Source of the DNA: Micromussa lordhowensis
Taxonomy: Eukaryota > Cnidaria > Anthozoa > Scleractinia > Lobophylliidae
Reading direction: 5' to 3'
DNA length: 64,000 nucleotides
NCBI GenBank assembly: GCA_964020085.1
Contig: OZ026607.1
Span: 1,768,103-1,832,102 of the forward strand
The translations under genes and the position numbers were made by a program. A model generated the notes under the pieces. That model was not told the origin of the DNA and ran no database searches. It worked only from the letters and a program-made list of their open reading frames with translations. Below, in pieces: positions 8,271 to 17,000 of this stretch; the first letter of the stretch is position 1, and each line of letters starts with the position of its first letter.

Positions 8271-9515
8271 ATGGCATTTAGATCACCAGAGAATGTTCAG
8301 AGAAACGAACTAGTTCAATTTCGTCTTCAAGACGCTATAAGAGCTCCTGCCAATACTCAAGAGCAAAATAAGAAAGGATACAAATTTCATGTTACTGATC
8401 GTGGTATTATGCTTGATTGGTTTAACGCCTTTTTTGAAGTGCGATTCAAATTAGACCTTCGAGCAAATGGTGGAGACAATGCAGACGCCAGAACAACAAT
8501 TATTAATGGATCGCATTCATTAATTAAGCATATGGTAATAAAGAGTGCAGGAAAAATCGTCTATGACACTGATAATCTTCATCTTGTAACTTTTGCAAAA
8601 AATCTTTTAGAATATTCAGATGATTTTGGGCGTAGTACAGCCAAAAATAGCTTATGGTATTTAGATACAGATGCCACTTCAGATGATACAAACACTGGTT
8701 TGGAAAGTAGGCGTTTATTAACAGCTAACAGAGCTCATGTTAATACAAGTATACCATTAAATAGGTATTCTTTTTTCGAAGAATTAGAAGGACGATTGTT
8801 ACCTCCAATGGATCTCCAATTTGAAATAGAACTGACACCAGACGCTGAAGTCTTATATGGGGCAGTTGATACATTGAGATTAGTAATTGATCGTTTTTAT
8901 CTATGGGTACCACGACTAGAACCAAAAGATGCTCTTATGACTAAATTCATCAGTGAATACCAAAAACCCAGTAAATGGAAATACCTCAAAGAAATGTACC
9001 AAACTTCAGATACTACCAGAAACAGTGGTGATTTCAGAATCTCAGCTAGTATTGATAAAGTACAACATGTTTTCCTCTACTTCCAGAGACTTAAGACAAA
9101 TGATATGTCAGCAAATCCTTATATTTTTGATACTTTTAAACTTAATGCTGCTAACAATAATAGTCATCTTAGCACATGTCGTCTTGAATATGGTAATGGT
9201 GTCTTCTATCCAGAACTTGAATATGATACAGAAAGTAAAACAAGAATCTATTATGATTTAATGAATTATTCATGGAAAAAGAATGATTATAATACAGGTA
9301 CTCAGCTCAATATCAGTAATTTTTCGAGTCTTTACCCAATGTTATATTTTGATTTAACTTATCAAACAGAACAGGTAAGCAGAGATCCAAAGCAACTTAA
9401 CATAAGATTTCGCCTCTCACAAGCCGCAGCTGCTGATTTCCGAGTGCATGCAATTGTTCTCTATGAAGAAGATGTTGTTGTTGATAAGGTGGGAGATCAA
9501 TTAGTTATTGTATAG
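8271..9515 (+). CDS. Major capsid protein (double jelly-roll type)
   Basis: Likely hexon-type major capsid protein forming the trimeric capsomers. At 414 residues it is shorter than classic Polinton capsid proteins. Beta-rich sequence is spread over the full length, with motifs I associate with this group in cnidarian elements: RGIMLDWFNAFFEVRFKLDL near residue 45, a central LLPPMDLQFEIELTP, DRFYLWVPRLEPKD near residue 210, and a C-terminal FRVHAIVLYEEDVV. ATATATA touches the ATG. It sits between the penton/core genes and a DUF5871-like gene, the expected morphogenesis neighbourhood. The element has no other candidate for the main shell protein. Double jelly roll is inferred, not demonstrated. 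Confidence 0.82.
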   Translation: MAFRSPENVQRNELVQFRLQDAIRAPANTQEQNKKGYKFHVTDRGIMLDWFNAFFEVRFKLDLRANGGDNADARTTIINGSHSLIKHMVIKSAGKIVYDTDNLHLVTFAKNLLEYSDDFGRSTAKNSLWYLDTDATSDDTNTGLESRRLLTANRAHVNTSIPLNRYSFFEELEGRLLPPMDLQFEIELTPDAEVLYGAVDTLRLVIDRFYLWVPRLEPKDALMTKFISEYQKPSKWKYLKEMYQTSDTTRNSGDFRISASIDKVQHVFLYFQRLKTNDMSANPYIFDTFKLNAANNNSHLSTCRLEYGNGVFYPELEYDTESKTRIYYDLMNYSWKKNDYNTGTQLNISNFSSLYPMLYFDLTYQTEQVSRDPKQLNIRFRLSQAAAADFRVHAIVLYEEDVVVDKVGDQLVIV

Positions 9516-9574
9516 TCTAAAAAAAAATAAAAAAAAAAATATATTTAGAAAAAAAATATTTTAATATAATATAT
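9516..9574 (+). promoter_or_regulatory. A-rich leader and start motif of the 237-aa gene
   Basis: The spacer after the capsid gene is nearly pure A/T, with runs of A separated by TATATTTAG, ending in AATATAATATAT against the ATG at 9575. It fits both a transcription end for the capsid gene and the start motif of the next. Neither activity can be shown from sequence alone. Confidence 0.45.
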
Positions 9575-10288
9575 ATGAGAGTTAAAGAGAGTCAGAATGA
9601 AAGAGCAGAAAAAGAACAAATAGTCGATTTTCTTCATATTGACCCTTCAAAGATAACTTTTACAAAACCAAAACCAAATAAGCATAATGGAGCACAGATA
9701 GGAATATTATACAATCGAAAGCCATTGTTTGTTAAATATGAAGGATTTACACAATTCGGTTCAAGAGAAAAATATGATGAAGATGGTAAGTACCAAGGTA
9801 CTAGTATGCAAATTAATTGTGAGGGTGAATATCTAAAAAAAGCTAAAGAATTAGACCAATTCTTCATTGATTATATTCATTCTTTTAATGATGAAGAAAT
9901 ACCAAGAGAGGTTGTAGAGGGATATGATGAATATGGACAAGGAGGTTCTTGGAAAAGAATTTGTAGAAAACCATATATAATTGTTAATGAAAAAAGAATG
10001 TATACAGATTACCCATCAAAGATGGAGTTTAATTTTTTTTATCGCAATGACAAACTATTTACAACATTTTTTACATGGGATAAAGAAAAGATTGAAACAG
10101 AAGAACTAGGTCCGCGAAATACAGTTAAATTTATTGCTGCCTGGTTTTCTATAACAACTGGAAATTTTGGAGCTACTTTAAAACCAAAAATAATGCAAGT
10201 AACATTTCTAGAGGAAGAAAATATTTTCGATAAGTTTCTCTTAGATGATGATGAAGAAGAAGATGAAGAAGTTGACTATTGGATCTGA
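9575..10288 (+). CDS. DUF5871-like protein, possible ssDNA-binding protein (237 aa)
   Basis: The pattern resembles a family I know from large DNA viruses (DUF5871 type): a strand-rich start (QIGILYNRKPLFVKYEGFTQ, then FGSREKYDEDGKY), an ELDQFFIDYI helix, a YPSKMEFNFFY strand, and GPRNTVKFIAAWFSI followed by GNFGATLKPKIMQV near the end. The last 20 residues are highly acidic (LLDDDEEEDEEVDYW), as in many single-strand DNA-binding proteins. A role covering DNA during protein-primed replication is therefore plausible but is inference from fold pattern plus the acidic tail. It could equally be a structural accessory. Length is normal for the family as I remember it. Confidence 0.6.
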   Translation: MRVKESQNERAEKEQIVDFLHIDPSKITFTKPKPNKHNGAQIGILYNRKPLFVKYEGFTQFGSREKYDEDGKYQGTSMQINCEGEYLKKAKELDQFFIDYIHSFNDEEIPREVVEGYDEYGQGGSWKRICRKPYIIVNEKRMYTDYPSKMEFNFFYRNDKLFTTFFTWDKEKIETEELGPRNTVKFIAAWFSITTGNFGATLKPKIMQVTFLEEENIFDKFLLDDDEEEDEEVDYWI

Positions 10289-10297
10289 TTAATAACA

Positions 10298-10374
10298 ACT
10301 ATTCCAAAGTCATAGACTATTCCAAAGTCATAGAATAAATATTATTTATGAATTTAAAAAAAGTCCATAAATAA
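10298..10374 (+). repeat. 18-bp tandem duplication followed by a hairpin
   Basis: ACTATTCCAAAGTCATAG occurs twice back to back (10298-10315 and 10316-10333). It is followed by an inverted repeat, TTATTTATG at 10342-10350 and CATAAATAA at 10366-10374, with a 15-base A/T-rich loop. The hairpin ends six bases before the ATG at 10381, so it could act in 3' end formation of the upstream gene or at the next start. Confidence 0.7.
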
Positions 10375-10380
10375 TATATA

Positions 10381-11094
10381 ATGACTGAACTACATCAAAT
10401 TTCTGTCAAACTTTCTGAAGGGCAAAAACGAAAACTATCTAATGCTTACAGAAACAGAGAAGAAATAAGTTTACGCTTAAGTAAAAATGCGTTAAGTGGT
10501 TCCGATGTTCTTATGGTACCAATGAATACTGTTAAGAGACTCGCTAAGGCCAAAACAGCTAATCGAGGAATGGTAATTACTATATCAAAGTATAATATCA
10601 GGCGACAAACTGGGTCTGGTATCTTTAGCTCAATATTGCCAGTATTAAAGAATGTAGCACCAACTATCGGTAAAACACTAGGATTGTCTGCTCTAGCAGG
10701 GTTAGCTTCTGAAGGTGCTAGTCAAATAGTTAAGAAAATTAGTGGCGGACAAATGTATCAAGTACCAAATAATAAACTATTTATGTTAGCTCAATTGGGT
10801 GATCTACTCACTAAAGGACAAATAGGAGATTTAGCACGAGCTCATAAAGGTGGAGAAGACTTACTTTTCCGACTGACACAACGACAAGTAGGTAATGGTA
10901 TTGGAACTTTAATAGCTAGTATTGCTGCTCCAATGATTATTGATGCATTAAAAGGAGGAAGTATAAAAGGTGGAGCTCCTAGAATGGGCAGTCCAAGATC
11001 AAATGGAGGAGGAGGTCCTCGTATGGGAATGCCTATGGCTCCACCACCTTTTATTGGTACTTGGGGCAGGGGAAAAAAAAAAAAAAAAAGGTAA
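10381..11094 (+). CDS. Glycine-rich minor capsid/core protein ending in a poly-lysine tail
   Basis: Probable minor capsid protein with a membrane-active centre. The N-terminal 70 residues are basic and polar (SVKLSEGQKRKLSNAYRN). Residues about 75-120 contain a hydrophobic Gly/Ala stretch (VAPTIGKTLGLSALAGLASE), and a second hydrophobic segment follows near 175-190 (IGTLIASIAAPMIIDAL). The C-terminus is Gly/Pro-rich and ends GRGKKKKKR, encoded by a run of 17 A (11073-11089). TXSGIF-type sequence after the basic start resembles processed adenovirus minor proteins. The protease frame overlaps the end in the -1 register. The hairpin upstream and AATATATA at the ATG support this start. Function is inferred from composition and order. 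Confidence 0.65.
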   Translation: MTELHQISVKLSEGQKRKLSNAYRNREEISLRLSKNALSGSDVLMVPMNTVKRLAKAKTANRGMVITISKYNIRRQTGSGIFSSILPVLKNVAPTIGKTLGLSALAGLASEGASQIVKKISGGQMYQVPNNKLFMLAQLGDLLTKGQIGDLARAHKGGEDLLFRLTQRQVGNGIGTLIASIAAPMIIDALKGGSIKGGAPRMGSPRSNGGGGPRMGMPMAPPPFIGTWGRGKKKKKR

Positions 11095-11123
11095 AAAAGC
11101 CTAAATTCCATAAAGATATCCCA

Positions 11124-11555
11124 ATGAGTAATTTTGATCTTTTAGATTGGTGTAAATACTTAGAGATACCTATCAAGAATGTTTTAAGTAGAGATCAGAC
11201 TGTACCACATCAGCATAAGTTAGCGCTTTTTATCTATAATTTAGAACCTCATTATATGAGTGGTAGTCATTGGGTTACAACCTATGTTCGTGATGGTACA
11301 ATAAATTACTTTGACTCTTTTGGTATGCCACCTTTTCAAGAGTTGGTAAACCATGCAAAAGAGAAAAACTTAAATTTATTACACCAAAACCATCAAATAC
11401 AGAATCTCTATACTACAACCTGTGGCTATTTTTGCTTGTATTTCTTGAATGAAATGCATAAAGGAGTAGATTATTTCGATTTATTGCAAGTTTTTAGCTT
11501 TGACACCAAAGAGAATGAAAAATTCATAGAAAACTATTTTGCTAAATTACTTTGA
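11124..11555 (+). CDS. Adenain-type maturation cysteine protease
   Basis: Would process virion precursors. The catalytic set of adenovirus protease is present when numbered from the ATG at 11124: His49 (GSHWV), Asp64 (YFDSFG), Gln93 and Cys100 (CGYFC), with Gln seven residues before the Cys as in adenain. From this ATG the protein is 143 aa and aligns by eye with family N-termini. However, no TATATA motif precedes the ATG (it is preceded by AAGATATCCC), and the frame is open back to 10983 without another ATG, passing through the A17 run. Expression could be by internal initiation or by a -1 shift from the upstream gene at the run; a homopolymer-length error is also possible. Confidence 0.85.
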   Translation: MSNFDLLDWCKYLEIPIKNVLSRDQTVPHQHKLALFIYNLEPHYMSGSHWVTTYVRDGTINYFDSFGMPPFQELVNHAKEKNLNLLHQNHQIQNLYTTTCGYFCLYFLNEMHKGVDYFDLLQVFSFDTKENEKFIENYFAKLL

Positions 11556-11722
11556 AGACTTCTCATGTTTTTTAAATCTCGTTTCAAACTATTTCTCATA
11601 TTTCTCACTCTTTTAGCTTCTCCAGAACAACATAAAAAGGCAAGTTTTCTATAAAGAAGTTTGTAATGTTTATACATCGCTTCTATTCTACGTATTTCTT
11701 TTTCAATGACAATTTGTTCCAT
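11534..11722 (-). CDS. Small basic helical protein antisense to the rightward block (62 aa)
   Basis: This leftward frame lies convergent with the protease gene and overlaps its last 22 bases. It is supported by TTATATA directly against its ATG (first base 1,172 tens up, at 11722), the same motif as other genes, which a chance frame would not have. The product is rich in Lys and Arg, with a likely single long helix and a CC pair (AFLCCSGEAKRVRNMRNSLK). No family recognised. It is the only leftward gene inside the rightward block. Confidence 0.5.
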   Translation of the reverse strand: MEQIVIEKEIRRIEAMYKHYKLLYRKLAFLCCSGEAKRVRNMRNSLKRDLKNMRSLQSNLAK

Positions 11723-11772
11723 TATATAATATATTAAAATAAATAAAAAAAATAATAAAAATTATTATATAG

Positions 11773-12009
11773 ATGAAAAGCTATTGTGTAAAACAACGAA
11801 AACAGACAGAGTGCGTTCCTGGTTCAGAAAGGGTTGTACAGGCAAGAAATGGTCGTGCCATGATGAAATGTAAATGCGCAGAATGTGGGATAACAAAAAC
11901 TAAATTTGTCCCTTCAGGTACGGTAGGAAGAGGTAGAAAAGGAAAAGGGCTATTACTGGGTAAAAACAGTCCATTTAAGGGAATTCCCCTCATAGGAGCT
12001 ATATTATAG
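11773..12009 (+). CDS. Small cysteine-motif protein (DUF5679-like, 78 aa)
   Basis: A short protein starting with YCVKQRKQTEC, followed by NGRAMMKCKCAECGITKTKF. The Cys spacing (one early Cys, one near residue 14, then CKCxxC) is the DUF5679-like pattern I know from Polintons and large DNA viruses, probably a small zinc-binding fold. The C-terminal half is glycine and lysine-rich with a hydrophobic end (SPFKGIPLIGAIL). Start chosen by ATTATATAG touching the ATG. The next gene begins with a clearly related motif, so the pair probably arose by duplication. Role unknown; a virion-associated basic protein is plausible. Confidence 0.7.
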   Translation: MKSYCVKQRKQTECVPGSERVVQARNGRAMMKCKCAECGITKTKFVPSGTVGRGRKGKGLLLGKNSPFKGIPLIGAIL

Positions 12010-12066
12010 TAAAGTAACTTTGTTAACAATAGATTAACATATATTTATTATAATATTAATTAATAT

Positions 12067-12810
12067 ATGTTATCTTATTGCGTTCGACAAAGAAAAAGGA
12101 CAGAATGTATACCTAATTCTGAAACTTTTGTAATTACAAAAAATGGTAGAAATGCAATGCGATGTATTTGTGCTGAATGTGGAATTACAAAATTTCGTTT
12201 TATATCTAAAGCGGAAATGCAAGGAAGCGGTTTTGATGAACTAATTGTCAAAGGGTTGGCTGCTGGTGCAAAAGGATTGTACAACCTAGGTAAAAGGGGA
12301 GCTAGTAGAGCAATAAAATCTGACTATGTAAAAGACAAAGTTAAAGGCATTGGTAAAAGGTATTTGAATAGAGCAATTGACTCACTAGCAGATGATCTTT
12401 CTAAAAAAATCAGTGGAAGGGGAAGGGGAAGGGGTCTTGATATTCATAAAGCAATAGGTAAGTTACCTAAACCGAAAGCTGGTTGGACTCTTCCAGGTCA
12501 CAAATATACTGGTCCTTACAATGATTTAGAACGACAAGTAAAATGGGATCGTGATACTGGGCAAATCTATGAAATCTATGATCAGCCAACAGGTAAGACA
12601 GATGCTATAGCCATGCAACACGATGTTGATTACTCAGTATGTGCTGATAAGGGAGGTAATGTAAAATCATGTAAAAATGTTGCTGACAAGAAAATGGTCC
12701 GAGCTTTAGATGCAATTCCCTGGAATGAGAGACAGTGGGGCCATTGGTTAGCTAGAAACACTATTAATACAAAGCAAAAACTTGGTTTAGGAGTAAAAAA
12801 AAAACGCTAA
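12067..12810 (+). CDS. PLA2-domain virion protein with N-terminal cysteine motif (247 aa)
   Basis: Probably a capsid-borne phospholipase A2 used to breach endosomal membranes, as in parvovirus VP1 and as described for adintoviruses. The N-terminus (SYCVRQRKRTEC, then AMRCICAECGITKF) repeats the motif of the preceding gene. A Lys/Gly/Arg-rich middle follows (about 50-130). The PLA2-like part spans about 140-235: HKYTGPYNDLE at about 145-155 is the calcium-loop-like segment, and HDVDY gives His185, Asp186 and Tyr189 of the active-site helix. The C-terminus is basic and ends in KKKR just past a run of 10 A (12795-12804). The integrase frame opens inside that run. Enzyme activity is inferred from motifs. 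Confidence 0.8.
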   Translation: MLSYCVRQRKRTECIPNSETFVITKNGRNAMRCICAECGITKFRFISKAEMQGSGFDELIVKGLAAGAKGLYNLGKRGASRAIKSDYVKDKVKGIGKRYLNRAIDSLADDLSKKISGRGRGRGLDIHKAIGKLPKPKAGWTLPGHKYTGPYNDLERQVKWDRDTGQIYEIYDQPTGKTDAIAMQHDVDYSVCADKGGNVKSCKNVADKKMVRALDAIPWNERQWGHWLARNTINTKQKLGLGVKKKR

Positions 12811-13762
12811 AAATTTAGACACATGGGAAGGTCTGGCTAATGAGTTACACAAACCTATAAAACGAAATTTTACCAAGCGAAGAGTCATTTCACATAATGT
12901 AGATGATATCTGGTGTTCAGACTTAGTTGATATGCAAAAGCTTAGCAAATGGAACCGAGGTTATAAATATCTACTAATGGTCTTAGACCTTTTCAGTAAA
13001 TATGGTTGGATAGTACCTCTAAAGACAAAAACTGGCTTAGAAGTCGCTAAAGCGTTTGAAAGCTTATTTTTCTCTAATAAGCCTAAAATGTTATGGGTAG
13101 ACAAAGGAAAAGAATATTATAACAAAAATGTGTTGGATCTCTTAGCTAAAGATAAGATAAAGGTCTATTCCACTGAAAATGAAGAGAAATCATCAGTTTG
13201 TGAGAGATGGAATAGAACTATCAAAGATAAAATGTATAAGAGATTCACTATGCAAAACAATACAGTCTACGTTGACATCCTTCCGAAAATACTCGCCTCT
13301 TATAACAACAGCCGACATAGATCAATAGGAATGACGCCTATCCAAGCTAGAAAACCTGAAAACTATGGAAAAGTTTATTTTAATTTATATGGTGATTTAG
13401 CGAGAGAAATCAAAAAAACAAAAACAAATAGAAAACCCGAATTTAGAGTAGGTGATAGAGTCCGAATAAGCAAATACAAAAGGGTGACCTTTGATAAAGG
13501 CTATACTCCTAATTGGACTGAAGAAGTTTTCATCATAGACGAAATTAGATTCACTAATCCTATTACTTACAAGATAAAAGACTTAAATGGTGAAGTGATT
13601 AAGGGTACTTTCTACAGAGAAGAGTTACAAAAGACAGATCAGGAGGTCTATAGAATAGAGAAAATTATCAGAAAGTCAAAAGGAAAAGCATTAGTCAAAT
13701 GGAAAGGTTACCCAGACGAATTTAACAGTTGGGTGCCAGCTGGGGATTTAAAAAATTTATAA
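12797..13762 (+). CDS. Retroviral-type DDE integrase with C-terminal chromodomain
   Basis: Inserts the element into host DNA. The integrase core shows the first Asp in CSDLVDM (codon 12920-12922), the second in WVDKGKE (13100-13102) and the Glu in VCERWN (13202-13204), with 33 residues between the last two. A chromodomain closes the protein (VYRIEKIIRKSKGK, then KWKGYP and SWVPAGDL), which in other elements steers insertion toward marked chromatin. The frame opens inside an A10 run; a TAA at 12794-12796 bars extension further left. The first ATG is at 12932, downstream of the first catalytic Asp, and has no TATATA motif. Expression therefore probably needs a shift from the PLA2 gene, unless the run length is wrong. 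Confidence 0.88.
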   Translation, partial: KKNAKNLDTWEGLANELHKPIKRNFTKRRVISHNVDDIWCSDLVDMQKLSKWNRGYKYLLMVLDLFSKYGWIVPLKTKTGLEVAKAFESLFFSNKPKMLWVDKGKEYYNKNVLDLLAKDKIKVYSTENEEKSSVCERWNRTIKDKMYKRFTMQNNTVYVDILPKILASYNNSRHRSIGMTPIQARKPENYGKVYFNLYGDLAREIKKTKTNRKPEFRVGDRVRISKYKRVTFDKGYTPNWTEEVFIIDEIRFTNPITYKIKDLNGEVIKGTFYREELQKTDQEVYRIEKIIRKSKGKALVKWKGYPDEFNSWVPAGDLKNL

Positions 13763-13804
13763 AAATTATTTAAAAAAATTAGAATATTATAAATAATTAT
13801 ATAG

Positions 13805-14014
13805 ATGGAAAAAACAGAAGAACAATTGAAACGAGAAAAATGGAACAAAATTACAACTGAGAGACTGAAAAATACTGAATGGTACTGTGATGTATGTGGA
13901 AATGGAAAAAATTACACTTATAGATGAAAATATATGCATCTAAAGACAAAGAAACATGAGCGTAACATTCTAAAATACACTAATCCAGTTACTGGTACAC
14001 TAATTGATTTATAA
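13805..14014 (+). pseudogene. Small C2H2-type zinc-finger gene broken by an in-frame TGA
   Basis: ATTATATAG touches an ATG at 13805, and one register runs to a TAA at 14012-14014 except for a single TGA at 13925-13927. Either side of the stop the translation resembles the zinc finger at the N-terminus of the polymerase: WYCDVCG before it and MHLKTKKHER after it. One base change would account for the stop. The intact start motif shows it was a gene. It could be true decay, or less likely a readthrough product. It lies between integrase and polymerase. Confidence 0.7.
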
Positions 14015-14070
14015 TAAATAAAAAATTAAGAATTTAAAAAAAAAAATTAGACATATATTATTATATATAG

Positions 14071-17000
14071 ATGGATTTTAAAGTTAAAATTAAACCCAAA
14101 AAGATATCTGTGGACACATTACCAAAACCATCTCATTGGTATTGTAATACATGCAAGAAAAAATATTCAAAAGGGGGAAAATATCAGCATTTAAAGACAG
14201 ATTTTCATAAGCTTAATGAAGCAAAAAAAGGTCCGCAAGGTCAGCCACTACCAGTCCCACCTGTCAACCCACAACCACGAAGATCTAAGAAACATGGAGA
14301 TTATGTTGAAAATCGACTAATCCAATCAATTGCAGAAAGGAGACTAAGAGACTCATACCTTGGAGGTACTTTAATAGATGATCAGATAAGTCCCTCAGTC
14401 AATTTACCAGAACCATTAAGACCTACTGAATATAGACCACCCCCACCAGTACCAAAACCACGTACAAAACCACCAACCGCTCCAGTGCCTTTACCGAGGC
14501 TAAAAATAATAAGACCTATAAAACCTGTACCTACAAGACTTCAAAGAAAGGTTAAAAATGTGATTGATCAAATCGCTCCATATTATAGACCTGAAACTAT
14601 AAGAGAATTCAGAAGAAATTTGAAATTTATCCCTAAAGACATCACTATTACTGAGCGATCCAATGCATTAAGAGGTAATGTCAAATCTTATGAAGTGCCA
14701 ATTATTAATACTTATGACCCAGGGGTACAGTTAAATAGTACTAAACGAGCAATATTTGATCTTTTAATGAAATTATTAACAGTCAAAAGGGGATTTAAAT
14801 ACAATACTACACTAAGGGTTCGATTATCAAAGAGTACTGAGGATGGTGTCATTTACAGAGAACCTTATTTTAACGCTGGCCCTTTTACGGTGACCAATAG
14901 ACTAGATATAGAAGAGTCTATCGATAATGGTATTGAAAGAATTTTAGAGTTAATAGCTGTTTGGCTATCTGAAGGTTCTGGTTGGGTATTTGAATCAGTA
15001 AAATTACATATCATTAATATTGTCTCTTACTTTCCATTAAGAGGATCATCATATATTGAACTACCTGAAGAACTACGTAACCCTATGAAGGGTTTAATCA
15101 ATCTCAAAAATACAGACAATAAATGTTTCCTATGGTGTCATAATAGGCATTTAAATCCACTTATAGTTCATCCGGAAAGAATAACCAAGGCAGATCGAGA
15201 ATCTGTCAAACGGTTAGATTACACTGGTATCACTTTTCCAGTCACTGTAAAAGATATTTATAAGATTGAAAAGCAAAATAAGATTAATATCTGTGTATTT
15301 GGTTATGATGGAGAAGCTTATCCTATCAGAATATCAGAAACTAATTTTACAGACCACTTGGAATTACTATGGATTGAAGAAGGAGACAAGAGCCACTATG
15401 TGCTCATCAAGGATTTCGATCGATTTATGTTTTCATTCAATGATCACAAAGAAAAGAAATATTTTTGTTTGCGTTGTCTACATTGTTGTAGTTCTGCTAG
15501 TGTCCTAGAAGATCACAAGCAAGATTGTCTGCTCCTTAATGGAGCTCAAGCGATAAAGATGCCCGAGGCAGGATCAAAAATTTATTTTAAAAATCACAAA
15601 AAAATGTTACCTGCACCTTTCGTAATTTACGCTGATTTTGAATCAATCACAGAAAAAATAGACGGTTGCCTACCTAGTGATGATAAATCTTACACTAGTA
15701 CTTATCAAAGTCATAAGGCTTGTAGTTACGGATATAAATTAGTCTGTAGATATGATAATAGTTATTCCAAACCAGTAGAAATATACCGTGGAGAAGATTG
15801 TATCGAAAAATTTATCATGAAAATGTTGAGTGAAGTAAAAGATTGTATAAAAATAGTTATAGAACATTTCCAGAAACCATTAGTTATGACTGATAAAAAT
15901 GAAACACATTTCCAAAATTCTACTATATGTCATATTTGTGAGAGAAAATTTAATGAAGAAAAAGATAAAGATAAACCTTCAAAACAAAAAGTTAGAGATC
16001 ACTGCCATATTACAGGTAAATATCGTGGTGCTGCTCATAGTAATTGTAATCTTAAATGGTCTATTAGTGCAGAAAATTTAAAAATTCCAGTAATATTTCA
16101 TAATCTTAAAGGTTATGACTGCCATTTTATCATGCAAAATATTGGTCATTTAATAAGACAAGATTTTAATATTAATGTTGATGTTATAGCAAGTAATTTT
16201 GAGAAATATATTGGCTTTAGACTAGGTAATTATTTGACTTTCATTGACAGTTTTTCTTTTATGAGTCAGAGTTTAGATCGACTAAGCAGTAATTTAAGTG
16301 ATAATGCATTCTTTTATTCAAAGAAAGCTTTTCCAAATGATGATCAATTTAGATTAATAAAGCGAAAAGGTGTTTACCCTTATGATTACATGGACTCATT
16401 CCAGCGATTCAGTGAGAAGTCTTTACCAGCAAGAGAAGATTTTTATAGTATTTTGAATGATACAAATATTTCAGAGAGTGACTATGAGCACGCAAAACAA
16501 GTATGGAGTGAATTCCAAATTAAAGACTTAGGTGATTATCATGATTTATATTTGCGTACAGATGTACTGCTCCTAGCGGATGTATTTGAAAGTTTTAGAG
16601 GAACATGCCAGACAAACTATAGGCTAGATCCTTGTCATTATTATTCAGCGCCTGGCTTATCTTGGGATGCATTACTGAGAATGACAGGGGTAAATCTAGA
16701 CTTAATCGCAGACCTAGATCAACAACTCTTCATTGAAAAAGGGATGCGTGGAGGTATTAGTACTATTACTCATAGACACGCAGTTGCAAACAACAAGTAT
16801 ATGAAGTGTTATAATCCAGAAGATGAAAGTAGTTATTTAATGTATTTAGATGCAAATAATCTTTATGGATGGGCTATGTCACAGTCACTTCCAACTAAAG
16901 ATTTTAAATGGATTAACTCTGAAGATTTCATCTTAGAAAATTACAAAAATAATACAAAAAAAGGTGCCATTTTAGAAGTAGATTTAGAATATCCAGAAGA

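Noticed and set aside
8740..9261. Other-frame openings inside the capsid gene
   Set aside because: Fully contained in the major capsid gene and without recognisable content.
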